A stretch of DNA of 64,000 nucleotides, taken from the NCBI RefSeq assembly GCF_018449525.1, contig NZ_JAAVUS010000011.1:85765-149764 (forward strand). Direction: 5' to 3'. Below are positions 42,987 through 52,393 of the stretch, in pieces (positions within the stretch are counted from its first letter, which is position 1; every line of letters starts with the position of its first letter). The DNA comes from Bradyrhizobium sp. dw_78. GTDB lineage: Bacteria > Pseudomonadota > Alphaproteobacteria > Rhizobiales > Xanthobacteraceae. A program made the translations under genes and the position numbers. The notes below the pieces were generated by a model. That model had not been told where the DNA came from, searched no databases, and saw only the letters and a program-made list of their open reading frames with translations.

Positions 42987-43718
42987 CTACGAAGCTGAAA
43001 GAAGCACTGGCCGGCTTCGCGCGGTTCGATTCACCCCAAGCGCGTCGAGCAAATCGGCCCGGGCTTTGTCGCCAAAATCCGGCGCGACCGATCCATCGGC
43101 CAGGCGCTTGATGCGCAATTCGCGATCGATTCGTCCTTGATCGATCACGAGAACGCGATCGGAAAGTTTGATCGCTTCGTCGATATCGTGCGTCACCATG
43201 AACACCGCGGGGCGATGGCGATCGCAGAGTTCAATGATAAGCTCATGCATGGTGATGCGGGTGAGGGCGTCGAGCGCGCCGAAGGGCTCGTCGAGCAAGA
43301 GAAGGTGCGGCTCACGCACCAGGGCTCGCGCCAACGAGGCGCGCTGCGCCTCTCCGCCGCTGAGCGTGGCTGGCCATGCGTTCCAGCGGTGCGACAGGCC
43401 GACCTCGTCAAGCGCGTTGCGGACGCGCGCTCTCGCCTCCGCCCTGGTCAGCCCCATGGCGACGTTGCTTGCTACCCTCTCCCACGGCAGAAGGCGCGCC
43501 TCCTGGAATACGACTGCGGTGTTCTCGGTTCCATCCACGAGGCCGCTATCGGGCTGGTCGAGACGAGCGAGGATCCTCAGTAGCGTGCTCTTGCCAGAGC
43601 CCGATCGCCCGAGAAGCGCGACGAACTCGCCGCGCCGGATGCTGAGGTCAACGCCTTTGAGCACCGCGACGTCTGCGAACGATCGCCGTACGCCCCTGAT
43701 CTCGACCGCGGCCGTCAT
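42987..43718 (-). CDS. Sulfonate/nitrate-type ABC transporter ATPase
   Basis: A 243-residue ATPase. Walker A GRSGSGKST, Q-loop FQEARLLPW, signature LSGGEAQRASLARALV, Walker B LLLLDEPFGALDA, switch His THDIDEA. Its ATG immediately follows the receptor stop (no gap), and it precedes the aldolase by 58 bases. Third SsuB-type ATPase of the window. Confidence 0.93.
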   Translation of the reverse strand: MTAAVEIRGVRRSFADVAVLKGVDLSIRRGEFVALLGRSGSGKSTLLRILARLDQPDSGLVDGTENTAVVFQEARLLPWERVASNVAMGLTRAEARARVRNALDEVGLSHRWNAWPATLSGGEAQRASLARALVREPHLLLLDEPFGALDALTRITMHELIIELCDRHRPAVFMVTHDIDEAIKLSDRVLVIDQGRIDRELRIKRLADGSVAPDFGDKARADLLDALGVNRTARSRPVLLSAS

Positions 43719-44708
43719 CTACTTGACCTTGGTGACATCGAAGACGTTGTTCGTCACATCGATCAACTGGGGCTGGAAACCATAGGCGTAGGTCTGGCGT
43801 GCAATCTGCTGGACGAGTTTCAGGCCTTCGGCGTCGATCGGGATAATCCTTGGTTTTAAATTCCAGCTCGAGATCGTCTGTATAATTTTGGTTGGCGCGC
43901 CCTGCCGTTTGTAGGCGGCGGAATCGATCGAGGGATCCGCGTTGATCTTGGCGGCGGCCGCGACCAGGCCGTCGAATACGGCCTTCACGGCTTCGGGATG
44001 TTTGGTCGCGAAGTCGCGGGTCACGAAATGTACCCAGCTATTGAGTGACTTGATCTGCTTACCATCCACCAGAAGCAACGCCCCCGGCACGTTGATGGCG
44101 GAGGCCAGATACTGGTCCCATGTCGCGATCGCATCCACGTCGCCGCTGGCGAATGCCGCTACGCCGTCCTCCGGGTTGTTGATGTTGATGCGGTTGATAC
44201 CCTCGCGGCTGATACCGTTTTCCTCCAGCGTGCGAAAAAGAATGTATTCGCCGGTGCCTCCGGGAAAGTTCACGGCGATCTTTTTACCCTTCAGATCCTC
44301 GATCGTCTTGATACCGGAATCGCCGCGGACCACGATGCCTTCGCCGAGATGATTCGACTCGATTGCGAACAGCAGAATGTCGCTCTTTACCTTTGCCTCG
44401 TTTACCAGGCTGGCAAAGCCGCTGGACGTGATATCGATCTTGCCGGACTTGGCCGCTTCCGAGGCCGCCGGGTAGCTGGCGAATGGGCCTGCCCAGACGA
44501 CCTTCGCCCCAATTTTCGCCAGCGGTTCGCGCAAGGTGCCGCCGTCGTCGTCAAGCGATTGGATGGTCAGGCTGTTGGCGGCGGGCAACTGCCCAATGCG
44601 AACTTCCGTTATTGGTCTCTCGTCGGCCGCGAATGATCCGCCGGAAGCCATGAAAATGGGGCATGTAAGCACCAAACCCGCCGCGAGGCCACGTAAGTTC
44701 TTCAACAT
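43719..44708 (-). CDS. Sulfonate/nitrate-type substrate-binding protein
   Basis: A 329-residue receptor with a Sec signal peptide (MLKNLRGLAAGLVLTCPIFM, cut after GSFA). Mature part: EVRIGQLPAANSLTIQSLDD, SGKIDITSSGFASLVNEAKV, GKKIAVNFPGGTGEYILFRT, SGDVDAIATWDQYLASAINV. Unlike the other sulfonate-type receptors here it lacks a twin-arginine signal. Gene order permease, receptor, ATPase, aldolase on one transcript. Confidence 0.9.
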   Translation of the reverse strand: MLKNLRGLAAGLVLTCPIFMASGGSFAADERPITEVRIGQLPAANSLTIQSLDDDGGTLREPLAKIGAKVVWAGPFASYPAASEAAKSGKIDITSSGFASLVNEAKVKSDILLFAIESNHLGEGIVVRGDSGIKTIEDLKGKKIAVNFPGGTGEYILFRTLEENGISREGINRININNPEDGVAAFASGDVDAIATWDQYLASAINVPGALLLVDGKQIKSLNSWVHFVTRDFATKHPEAVKAVFDGLVAAAAKINADPSIDSAAYKRQGAPTKIIQTISSWNLKPRIIPIDAEGLKLVQQIARQTYAYGFQPQLIDVTNNVFDVTKVK

Positions 44709-44747
44709 TGCATTTCCCTGTTCTACGAAACGACGAGGCCGAGCGGG

Positions 44748-45542
44748 CTATTGAGCGATGTATCCGGTGCGCCATTGCAGCAGCCGATCTTCGAGAAGCC
44801 GCACCAGCAGGTCCGTGATCAGCCCGAGGATGGCGTAGAGCGATATGCAGAGCAGCACGACGTCGGTTTGCGCGTATTGCCGTGCCATCGACAGCATCGC
44901 GCCGATGCCGTTCTTGGCATTCACCGATTCTGCGACGATCAATACGGCCCATCCCAGGCCCAGCGAATAACGCAGCCCGACCAAAACCGATGGCAACGCG
45001 CCGTGAAGCAGAACGCGAAGCGAAATCTCAAGCGGCGACAGCTTGTATACCTTCGCAACCTCGACGAGGCGGCGGTCTACGTTGCGGATGCCGCTGAAGG
45101 TGTTGAGATAGAGTGGGATGAACACGGCCCACACGACCAGCAGGATTTTCGCTTCTTCACCAATTCCGAACCATAGAATAAAAAGCGGCACCAGCGCCGT
45201 GAATGGAATGGAACGGATCATCTGCACCGGCTTGTCGAAGATCAATTCGCCGATTCTGGAGAAGCCCGCGCCAACCCCGATCACCACCGCGAAAAGAAAT
45301 CCGATCAGTGATCCGATGCAGGCGCGAAAGGTGCTGGCTCCAATCGCGCGCCATAGCGAGCCGTCCTCCGCGGCTTCCCAACCTGCGTGCAGCACCGCGT
45401 TCGGACCGGGAAGAATTTGCTCTTGTAATAGGCCGTAGCGCGAGGCGAAATACCAAAGAAGTAGGATCGAAATTGAACTCAGCCAGGGGAGAAGCTGGGC
45501 AATCGAGAATGCGGACCTGGACCGTTCACCGTTACTCATCAT
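44748..45542 (-). CDS. Sulfonate/nitrate-type ABC transporter permease
   Basis: A 264-residue inner-membrane permease with about six helices; EAA loop RLVEVAKVYKLSPLEISLRV. Similar to the permease at 22652 in wording (KPVQMIRSIPFTALVPLFIL versus the RSVQMIRAIPFLALLPLVIV block there), so the two importers are paralogous. First gene of its operon, transcribed toward the aldolase. Start ATG 45542, with a second ATG directly after it. Confidence 0.92.
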   Translation of the reverse strand: MMSNGERSRSAFSIAQLLPWLSSISILLLWYFASRYGLLQEQILPGPNAVLHAGWEAAEDGSLWRAIGASTFRACIGSLIGFLFAVVIGVGAGFSRIGELIFDKPVQMIRSIPFTALVPLFILWFGIGEEAKILLVVWAVFIPLYLNTFSGIRNVDRRLVEVAKVYKLSPLEISLRVLLHGALPSVLVGLRYSLGLGWAVLIVAESVNAKNGIGAMLSMARQYAQTDVVLLCISLYAILGLITDLLVRLLEDRLLQWRTGYIAQ

Positions 45543-45979
45543 TGTTGACGGCGCTCCCGACGAGCAAGCCCGGATGAGCCGCTACGCGACGACGAATTCG
45601 GATTCCACGAGGACATAATCGTCGCGGTCATCGCACATCTTCAGTTCGGAATGGTGTAAAGCACTGCGGAAGAAAAATGCGCGATGACTGGAAGGCATCA
45701 CGTTGCTCTCGCTAGATCAATAGAAGCGAATTTCATAATACTGGCATGTGCGTGCATGCGTTTCTCTTTGGCAAATGACGAATAGGCGTATTTTGTTGCT
45801 CGCTGATGTCGCGTTGAGTGCGAGAGACGACGCAACCCAGGTCCATACGCTACGGAGATATGTCTCTCCGATTTGCTTGGCCTCGGCGGATACCGTACCC
45901 ATACGACCGCACCTATCGGAAGAGTCGCATCGGTGGAGGTATTGACTCCGTTTGTCTCGCGTTGATCGGCGGGTCTTGT
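45543..45979. other. Intergenic DNA, no gene recognised
   Basis: Upstream region of the permease operon followed by sequence without coding signal. Short open frames near 45750-45945 have no family resemblance or ribosome site. Confidence 0.4.
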
Positions 45980-46169
45980 TGTATGTCATCCTCGTCGTCG
46001 GCGACGAGGATGCTGCCTGTCTCGATACCAATCTGATGCTGAAGGCGACGCTTCCCAATGCAGGGCTTTGGATAGCGCCCAACACCGGCCACACGGTCAA
46101 TCTCGAAGTGCCTGCGGCATCAATGCCCACGTCGAGACCTTCCTGCGAGCTGTCGAAAGGCGACTGTGA
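45980..46169 (+). pseudogene. Alpha/beta hydrolase C-terminal remnant with frameshift
   Basis: The frame reads VVGDEDAACLDTNLMLKATL and GLWIAPNTGHTVNLEVPAA, the end of an alpha/beta hydrolase with the GDED acid loop and the catalytic His in NTGHTVN. After about 46119 the match continues one frame over (NAHVETFLRAVERRL, stop at 46167-46169), so one base was lost. The nucleophile region is absent. A gene remnant. Confidence 0.55.
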
Positions 46170-46382
46170 TGCCGTTCTTACACGACAATAAGGATCGGCA
46201 GCCGGCACTTGAGCCTCGAACGAAGCTCGCAAACTCACGCTCCGATCCACCTCAGCCAAGACCTAAGCGACGATAACGTCATCTCTTTGCATCAACCCAA
46301 TCGTTCCGACATTTCCCCAGCGAGCTCCCGCCATCAGCCTCTGATTGAGCACCGCTACCCTCGGGGCAGGTCGGCCTCACAC

Positions 46383-46990
46383 CTAGAGAGCAAGCCCAAG
46401 TCCGAGCAGCGCGCTATAATAGAATGCGAGAAATGCGCCCTTTGGGGTCGAATCGAGAGCCAACACATTTCTCTCGACGGAATAGACCGCTTTCACGATT
46501 GACCAGCCGCGCGGCAGCGTCAGCAGCGGGAGCAAAACCCAAGCACTGTAGCCGAGACCCACCCACAACCAGAATGGCGTTAGATACGCAAAGACCGTGA
46601 AGATCATGATCTCGCGCCGATTCCAGTCCACTCCGAAAAGAACCGCTCCCGTACGCCAGCCCTTCGCGCGGTCTTCGGTCTGATCGCAGATATCGTCAAC
46701 CAGCATGACGTTGGTCACAAGGCCGCCAATCGGCAGTCCGACCAGAACGCGTTGAGCGGCAGCGCCTGAAGAACGACTCCGAGACGATCCGCTGGGAAAT
46801 GGGAGGCTGCTTGTGCGTAATAGGTCCCAACGACTGCGACTATTCCGAACATCAGGAAAAAGATCGGGTCGGCGAGGCCAAAGCGAGTGTAGATCAAAGG
46901 ACCTGCGGAATAGTCCCAGCTCGCGCAGAGACCGACCACGCCAAAGACAATAACAAGCGGCCCTGCGACGTGGAGAAGATAGGGACTTTT
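46383..46990 (-). pseudogene. UbiA/MenA-type prenyltransferase remnant with frameshift
   Basis: Read on the minus strand from about 46990: PYLLHVAGPLVIVFGVVGLC, then SAGPLIYTRFGLADPIFFLM, then after a frame change near 46755 GLPIGGLVTNVMLVDDICDQ and TEDRAKGWRTGAVLFGVDWN. This is the C-terminal two-thirds of a 1,4-dihydroxy-2-naphthoate-prenyltransferase-like membrane enzyme, including the second DDxxD-like block (VDDICDQTED). The first aspartate motif and the N-terminal part are missing and the reading frame is broken, so it cannot be active. Confidence 0.65.
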
Positions 46991-47262
46991 GGTTCCAACT
47001 ATGCCGCATCCCGTTAAAAATCTTGTATGTTTGTTAGGAATTCCACTTGGAATTGTGGCTTTGGCCTCATGTATTGAGTGGTTGAACGAGGGCTGGTTCG
47101 ACTTGCCACCATTCGGGTTCGCGCTTTTACGGTACGCAGTGAAGATTTTTCATAGGTATTATCTCTTGAAAAGGTTTTTCGTGTGATAGGATCTGATTTC
47201 GGCGCGGAGTTGAAATCGCGAACGAAATTCACGGCCGAGAATGTTTTTCATAAATTGAGCCA
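46991..47262. other. AT-rich spacer upstream of the Fic gene
   Basis: This stretch is clearly more AT-rich than its surroundings (for example AAAAATCTTGTATG and GAAAAGGTTTTTCGTG). It must hold the Fic promoter. A 65-codon frame at 46989-47186 has no ribosome site or family resemblance. The base composition hints at foreign origin. Confidence 0.4.
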
Positions 47263-48810
47263 ATGCAGACAAAGTTTTCAGGCCCAGCGAGCGTTTTTCA
47301 TGACCGAAGGCTGCCGGAGGCCGCGACCCCGGCTGGCTATGCCGCGCTGATTGACGCCTACCACCTGTCCGCCCCAGTGCCACGCGTGCTCTCCGCCATC
47401 GGAACAAAGCACCGTATCATCGAGCAGGGGGGATGGCGCATCTACACGCCACGTCATGCGCCAGACGCGACACTTGAGGGGCATCTCACCTTCGCGCTCA
47501 AGAATGAAGGCCTCGACCTCGCAGTCCTGAAGCGGCTTTTCCTTGCCGTGAACGAGGACGAGATAGCAGAGCTTGTGAAGCAAAAGCCGACCGGGCTCTA
47601 CACGCGCCGCATCTGGTTTTTCTATGAATGGCTGTTGGGGCGCGAACTCAATCTGCGCGCGGCAGACAAGGTCTCCTATGTCGATGCCGTCGATACCGAA
47701 CTCCAATATGCGAGCTCCGGGCGGAATTCGGTACGGCACCGCGTCCGCAACAACCTGCCAGGGACGCCGGACTTCTGCCCGCTCGTATTCAAGACGCAGA
47801 GACTTACGGAATATGTTGCGCAGGATCTCAAGGAGCGCGCCCGTGTGGCGGTAAGCCAGGTCCCGAAGGATATACTCGCCCGCACTGCCGCCTTCCTTCT
47901 TCTCAAGGACTCGAAGTCGAGCTACTTCATCGAAGGCGAGAGACCGCCGCAAGATCGCATCCAGCGGTGGGGCAGGGTCATCGGCGAAGCGGGACAGACG
48001 CCGCTCGATGAGGCGGAGTTCTTGCGCCTGCAGCGGATCGTGATCGGCGACGAGCGCTTCGTGAAGCTCGGCTTCCGTAACGACGGCGGCTTCGTCGGCG
48101 AGCATGACCGCGAGACGCAGAGACCTATCCCGGATCACATCAGCGCGCGTCACGAAGATATCGCTTCGCTCGTACGCGGATTGATCGCATTCGATCAGGC
48201 GGCGGAAAACGAGATTGATCCCGTTATCGCTGCCGCCGTGCTGGCTTTTGGGTTCGTCTACATCCATCCGTTCGAGGATGGCAATGGCCGTATCCACCGA
48301 TACCTGATGCACCATGTCCTGGCGCGGCGCGGATTCAATCCCGCTGGAATCCACTTTCCGGTTTCTGCCGCCATCCTCGACAAGATCGGCGAATACAAGG
48401 ACGTGTTGGAAAGCTATTCGAGCAGATTGCTTCCATGCGTCGAATGGGAGCCAACTCCACAAGGCAACGTCAAGGTCCTGAACGACACCGGTGACTTTTA
48501 CCGCTTCTTCGACGTAACGTCGCACGCCGAGTTTCTCTACGAATGCGTGCAGCGGACCATCGAACAGGATCTGCCGAAGGAAACGCAATTCTTGCGAAGC
48601 TTTGACACCTTCCGCGCAGGTGTCGAAAGCATGATCGATATGCCGGAGCGGACCCTCAACGTCCTCCTTGGATTCTTACAGCAGAATGAAGGGCGACTCT
48701 CAAAGCGCGCCCGCGACAACGAATTCTCCCAACTGACGCCAGAAGAAGTCACGAAGATTGAAGAGCTCTATCAAGCTGCATTCTCGCCGGATGATGGGCC
48801 GGCCAATTGA
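47263..48810 (+). CDS. Fic-domain protein, class II (N-terminal inhibitory motif)
   Basis: A 515-residue protein expected to transfer AMP (or another NMP) to Ser/Thr/Tyr of target proteins. The catalytic motif HPFEDGNGRIHR stands at 335-346 and is intact. The inhibitory motif S-x-x-x-E-G (SYFIEG, 220-225) lies N-terminal to the Fic core, as in class II Fic proteins that self-restrain. About 180 N-terminal residues and a helical C-terminus (400-515) are of unknown function. No antitoxin partner is next to it, in line with built-in inhibition. Low-GC upstream DNA and decayed neighbours suggest a transferred gene. Confidence 0.9.
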   Translation: MQTKFSGPASVFHDRRLPEAATPAGYAALIDAYHLSAPVPRVLSAIGTKHRIIEQGGWRIYTPRHAPDATLEGHLTFALKNEGLDLAVLKRLFLAVNEDEIAELVKQKPTGLYTRRIWFFYEWLLGRELNLRAADKVSYVDAVDTELQYASSGRNSVRHRVRNNLPGTPDFCPLVFKTQRLTEYVAQDLKERARVAVSQVPKDILARTAAFLLLKDSKSSYFIEGERPPQDRIQRWGRVIGEAGQTPLDEAEFLRLQRIVIGDERFVKLGFRNDGGFVGEHDRETQRPIPDHISARHEDIASLVRGLIAFDQAAENEIDPVIAAAVLAFGFVYIHPFEDGNGRIHRYLMHHVLARRGFNPAGIHFPVSAAILDKIGEYKDVLESYSSRLLPCVEWEPTPQGNVKVLNDTGDFYRFFDVTSHAEFLYECVQRTIEQDLPKETQFLRSFDTFRAGVESMIDMPERTLNVLLGFLQQNEGRLSKRARDNEFSQLTPEEVTKIEELYQAAFSPDDGPAN

Positions 48811-49038
48811 CTGTGTCAGATGTCATTGACCTGGAGCTTTGCTACTGAAAGACGGAAGAGCCAATGGAAAAGATTGTAACACCCGAGGATCCAGAGAAAA
48901 CTCTTTCACGCTAGGGTCTGCTGCTGACGGCTTGAAGTCTCCGCCAGGACAACAGGGCGATTGTGGCGGCCGCAAGCCATCGCGGCAAGCATGTGGAGCA
49001 TGGGTCCACCGCGCGAAGCGGACGGTGGGTGTCAGAGG
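48811..49038. other. Intergenic DNA, no gene recognised
   Basis: About 230 bases between the 3' ends of the Fic and cupin genes. A 16-codon frame (MEKIVTPEDPEKTLSR, from 48864) is the only notable item and is too short to support. Confidence 0.35.
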
Positions 49039-49527
49039 TTATTCATAGGCCGACCCATCCTTGTGCTCGAAGCGCCAAGTTCCACTGTCTGTTCGTACCG
49101 CGACCAGATCATCGTCCGGATAGGCGACTTTGTCGCCATGGCTGCGATCACCAATCTCGAGGATAATCGCGTCTTCAGGACCTTCGTTGAGCAGGTGATG
49201 TGTCGTGCCCCCGGCGGGGAAACCGGCGCACATGCCCGGCTCCAGTTTGACCGCGCCTTTATCTGTAAAAAGCGTCGGCGTCCCGGCGACGACGTAGATG
49301 AATTCGTCTTGATGGGAATGTCGATGGTGAAGAGATGAGCTTGCTCCACATGGAAGTGTTGTCAGGTTCACGCCAAAGTTTTTAAGACCAAAAATATCAC
49401 CCAGAGGGCGTTTCACCCGCCCCGCCATTTTGGCTGCAAAGGCCGGCGGGTAATTGGATGGCTTCTGACGTGGCGGTGCCGCCGAGGCCTCGATTGCGCC
49501 TGCGTTCTCCGTAAGCTTCGATTGCAT
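49039..49527 (-). CDS. Cupin-domain protein
   Basis: A 162-residue single-domain cupin. The first metal motif is in SSSLHHRHSHQDEFIYVVAG (His cluster plus Glu) and the second in HHLLNEGPEDAIILEIG. A 30-residue N-terminal extension with MAGRVKRPLGDIFGLKNFGV is common in rhizobial cupins of unknown substrate. It is divergent from the LysR gene at 49649, so it may be the regulated target. Role could be dioxygenase, isomerase or sugar/amino-acid binding; not decidable. Confidence 0.88.
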   Translation of the reverse strand: MQSKLTENAGAIEASAAPPRQKPSNYPPAFAAKMAGRVKRPLGDIFGLKNFGVNLTTLPCGASSSLHHRHSHQDEFIYVVAGTPTLFTDKGAVKLEPGMCAGFPAGGTTHHLLNEGPEDAIILEIGDRSHGDKVAYPDDDLVAVRTDSGTWRFEHKDGSAYE

Positions 49528-49648
49528 TTGCTGACTTCCGTCCTGATAATGTTGCGGGTTCAGTGATGCCTAGCCAAGGCGATGATTGCTGCTTGAACAA
49601 CGTGTTTATGCTGCTTTCACCGCGACGGCGAGCTATCAGGAGTCTATG

Positions 49649-50569
49649 ATGGCACTTCGCCTTCCACCACTTTCCTCGCTCCGGTTTTTTGAAGCCGCCG
49701 GCAGACACCAGAGTTTCAAGCTCGCCGCCGGCGAACTGAATGTGACGCCGAGCGCCGTGAGTCATGGAATCGTGGCGTTGGAGAAGGCTCTTGGGGTTGC
49801 GCTTTTCGTTAGAGAACCGCGAGGGCTTTCGCTCACTCCGGAGGGGGCCGATTACTTGACTTATGTGTCCGAGGCACTGTCCCTGATTGCGGTCGGCACT
49901 GAACGCCTTCCGAACAAACAAAAGAAGCGGACGATCGCGGTGAGCTGCGCGCCAACCATTGCATCGCGTTGGCTGTTGCCCCGGCTGCATAGTTATAGCG
50001 ACCGCTGGCCGAATGTCGATGTGAGCGTCGACACGTCTCGCCGGCAGGTCGGCTTTCCCGTCGATGGGTTCGATTTTGCCCTGAGAATGAGCCGGTCCTC
50101 TGCCGCAGATTCGGGCTGGACCAGATTGTTTGGAGAGCAATTGGTCCCGGTGTGCAGCCCATCCTATCGCGACACGCTATGCGATGGAAATGGAGACATT
50201 GATCTTCGCCGTGCCACGCTCATCCATGTCAGCGCGGCAAGCGAAGATTGGAGGGCCTGGTTGGAAAAAACGGGAACGAACGGCATCGAGCCGGGGAAGG
50301 GGCTTCACTTCGATACAATCCAGCTCGCCTTTGAGGCGGCCGCCATGGGGCTTGGCGTGGCGCTGGGTCGGCGACCGTTAGTCAATCGCGAGCTTGTCTC
50401 CGGGACGCTGGTCGATCTTGGCCTTGAGGTGATCGTGGCCGATACCGCTTATTGGCTGTTGAGTTCGGAAGGAACGGCTCATCGTTCCGATCTTGTGGGC
50501 TTCAGACGCTGGTTGGTGCGGGAAGCCGAGGCATTTGAGGGCCACTTGGCAGGACATCTGTTGGCGTAA
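49649..50569 (+). CDS. LysR family regulator, GcvA-like
   Basis: About 306 residues. HTH region LRFFEAAGRHQSFKLAAGEL with NVTPSAVSHGI is the GcvA-type recognition helix; the effector domain follows (RTIAVSCAPTIASRWLLPRL). Two ATGs in a row (49646, 49649) follow AGGAG at 49638-49642; the second has the better spacing. Divergent from the cupin gene, which it probably controls. Confidence 0.9.
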   Translation: MALRLPPLSSLRFFEAAGRHQSFKLAAGELNVTPSAVSHGIVALEKALGVALFVREPRGLSLTPEGADYLTYVSEALSLIAVGTERLPNKQKKRTIAVSCAPTIASRWLLPRLHSYSDRWPNVDVSVDTSRRQVGFPVDGFDFALRMSRSSAADSGWTRLFGEQLVPVCSPSYRDTLCDGNGDIDLRRATLIHVSAASEDWRAWLEKTGTNGIEPGKGLHFDTIQLAFEAAAMGLGVALGRRPLVNRELVSGTLVDLGLEVIVADTAYWLLSSEGTAHRSDLVGFRRWLVREAEAFEGHLAGHLLA

Positions 50570-50733
50570 ATCTCGGCGGTCTCGCGTTTGCTCGATAGCC
50601 GCAGGTGAGCGCTCCTCTTCCGTCATCAAAATCTTTTCCTTTGTCGCCGCCTGCCGTTTCCCGGCATCGTGGTCGCGGGGAGTGCTTGAATCTTAACGGT
50701 AGCGTTCCCACCGATCTCAGAGGAACGCCTGCC

Positions 50734-50775
50734 ATGATGGCTGTAGCGACTGCCCGATTGCCTTCGCCATCATGA
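50734..50775 (+). CDS. Possible 13-aa leader frame coupled to thioesterase gene
   Basis: A short frame MMAVATARLPSPS starts at ATG 50734 eight bases after AGAGGAA and ends in TGA overlapping the thioesterase ATG as ATGA (50772-50775). The thioesterase start itself has no clear ribosome site, so translation may be re-initiated from this leader. Confidence 0.4.
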   Translation: MMAVATARLPSPS

Positions 50776-51224
50776 GCGACACGACGGAGCTTTCAGGGCT
50801 CAAGCTCTCTGAGGTGCGGTCCAGCTTTGAACGCCAGGGGTTGATGCGGACGATCGGCGCCGAACTGACCCTGCTCGCGCCTGGGCGATGCATCATTACG
50901 CTTCCGTTCAATGAGTCCATTGGACAACAGCAGGGCTTTTTCCACGGTGGGATCATTGGATCGGTCGGGGATAACGCCGGCGGCTACGCCGCGCTGACCG
51001 TGCTGCCCGTCGGCAGCGAGGTGCTCACGCTCGAATATAAGATCAATTTCTTGCGCCCGGCGGCAGGCGAGACTCTCTTTGCCGAAGGGCAGGTGCTGCA
51101 AGCAGGGCAGTCAATCTGTGTGACCCGTGTCGATATCTATGTCGAGCAGGCCGGACGACGTTCACTTTGCGCCGGCTTGCAGCAGAGCATGATCCGCGCG
51201 CCGGCGTCCGGGCCCGCATCCTGA
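50772..51224 (+). CDS. PaaI family (hotdog-fold) thioesterase
   Basis: A 150-residue hotdog-fold protein. The catalytic loop GFFHGGIIGSVGDNAGGYAA and the following LEYKINFLRPA are typical of PaaI-type acyl-CoA thioesterases acting on aromatic or medium-chain acyl-CoA esters. It lies 64 bases before the AEC transporter and shares its direction. Confidence 0.9.
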   Translation: MSDTTELSGLKLSEVRSSFERQGLMRTIGAELTLLAPGRCIITLPFNESIGQQQGFFHGGIIGSVGDNAGGYAALTVLPVGSEVLTLEYKINFLRPAAGETLFAEGQVLQAGQSICVTRVDIYVEQAGRRSLCAGLQQSMIRAPASGPAS

Positions 51225-51288
51225 TGATGTGGCATCTGTCCCCGCGTTGTGGCGGCCACGCGTTTGCGCGCCCAATGGTGATCGTGCC

Positions 51289-52215
51289 GTGATCTCGTTC
51301 ATCGCGCTCAGCCTTCCCATCTTCGGCGTGGTCGCGCTCGGCTGGATTGCCACACGCATGAGTCTGTCAAATCAGACCGTCATCGATGCGCTCGGTGTGT
51401 TTTCGTTCCGCTTCGCGCTGCCGGTGCTGGTGTTCCGGTTGGTCGCTGGTCAACCGCTCACCAGTTCGTTTAACCTGACGTTCTACGGCGGATACCTGAC
51501 GAGCGGAGGTTTGTTATTCATGCTGGCCTTCGGCGTTTTCCGTCTCCTGACGGGGCGGAGTGTCGCCGTCGCCGGCGCTTACGCGACCACAGCGACGGTC
51601 AGCAATCTCGGCTTCCTCGGTCCGCCGCTGATGCTGGCCTTTTTCGGCGAGCGCGGCGCAGGACCCCTCGCCATGGCGATCCTGGCCGAGATCATGATTC
51701 TGCTCACCGTCGGCGGCGTGCTCATGGGAGCCGCGCACGGCGGCATGGGCGTGCGTTCGCTGGCGTTGAGGGGCACGGTTCAAAATCCGATTGTCATGGC
51801 AATCGTGATCGGCGCTGTTCTGGCCGCCACAGGCTTTCCGCTTCCGGCTCCGGTCGATCGCTTCCTTGGATTTCTCGGCGCCTCCGCCGGACCAACAGCT
51901 CTGTTCGCGCTCGGCGGAGCGCTGGCGTTGCAGAAGATTGATCGCAAGACGGCCATCGCCGCCGGCGCTATCGCTGTCACCAAACTGGTCATTTATCCCG
52001 TCCTGGTCTGGGGTGTTCTGACTTATATTTTCAGGACGGGGACCTTCTGGCTTGAAGAAGGCATTCTGATCGCGGCCTTGCCGCCGGCCGGTAATATCTA
52101 TGTTTTGGCCCAGCGCTACGGGGCCGATCATGATGTTGTTTCCGCGGGGATTGTCCTCTCAACTCTTGTGAGCGTTGCGACCGTACCTCTGGCTGCGTGG
52201 CTGGTGCTCGGCTGA
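51289..52215 (+). CDS. AEC family transporter
   Basis: About 308 residues and ten hydrophobic helices of the auxin-efflux-carrier family, the same fold as malonate/malate permeases. Start taken at GTG 51289 (MISFIALSLPIFGVVALGWI); the frame is open 20 codons further upstream without helix character. The middle helix region PLMLAFFGERGAGPLAMAIL and the ending LPPAGNIYVLAQRYGADHDV are family landmarks. Substrate unknown. Confidence 0.88.
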   Translation: MISFIALSLPIFGVVALGWIATRMSLSNQTVIDALGVFSFRFALPVLVFRLVAGQPLTSSFNLTFYGGYLTSGGLLFMLAFGVFRLLTGRSVAVAGAYATTATVSNLGFLGPPLMLAFFGERGAGPLAMAILAEIMILLTVGGVLMGAAHGGMGVRSLALRGTVQNPIVMAIVIGAVLAATGFPLPAPVDRFLGFLGASAGPTALFALGGALALQKIDRKTAIAAGAIAVTKLVIYPVLVWGVLTYIFRTGTFWLEEGILIAALPPAGNIYVLAQRYGADHDVVSAGIVLSTLVSVATVPLAAWLVLG

Positions 52216-52393
52216 CGCCTGTGACCATTCTGATAGCGTCATTCAGATTTTAAGTGGGGGCTGCCTGTGCAATTGCTTGCGCTCCTATCCGCAGGATCTG
52301 GGTCCGATAAGAAAGCCGATCGGTTCATGGAGCGGTCAAGGCCGGTATTGCGAGCCCGCGCGTCACGGCGGGACGCGCAAGACATCGGTCGAG

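Noticed and set aside
48864..48914. 16-codon frame MEKIVTPEDPEKTLSR
   Set aside because: Too short, no partner gene and no conserved pattern to support translation.
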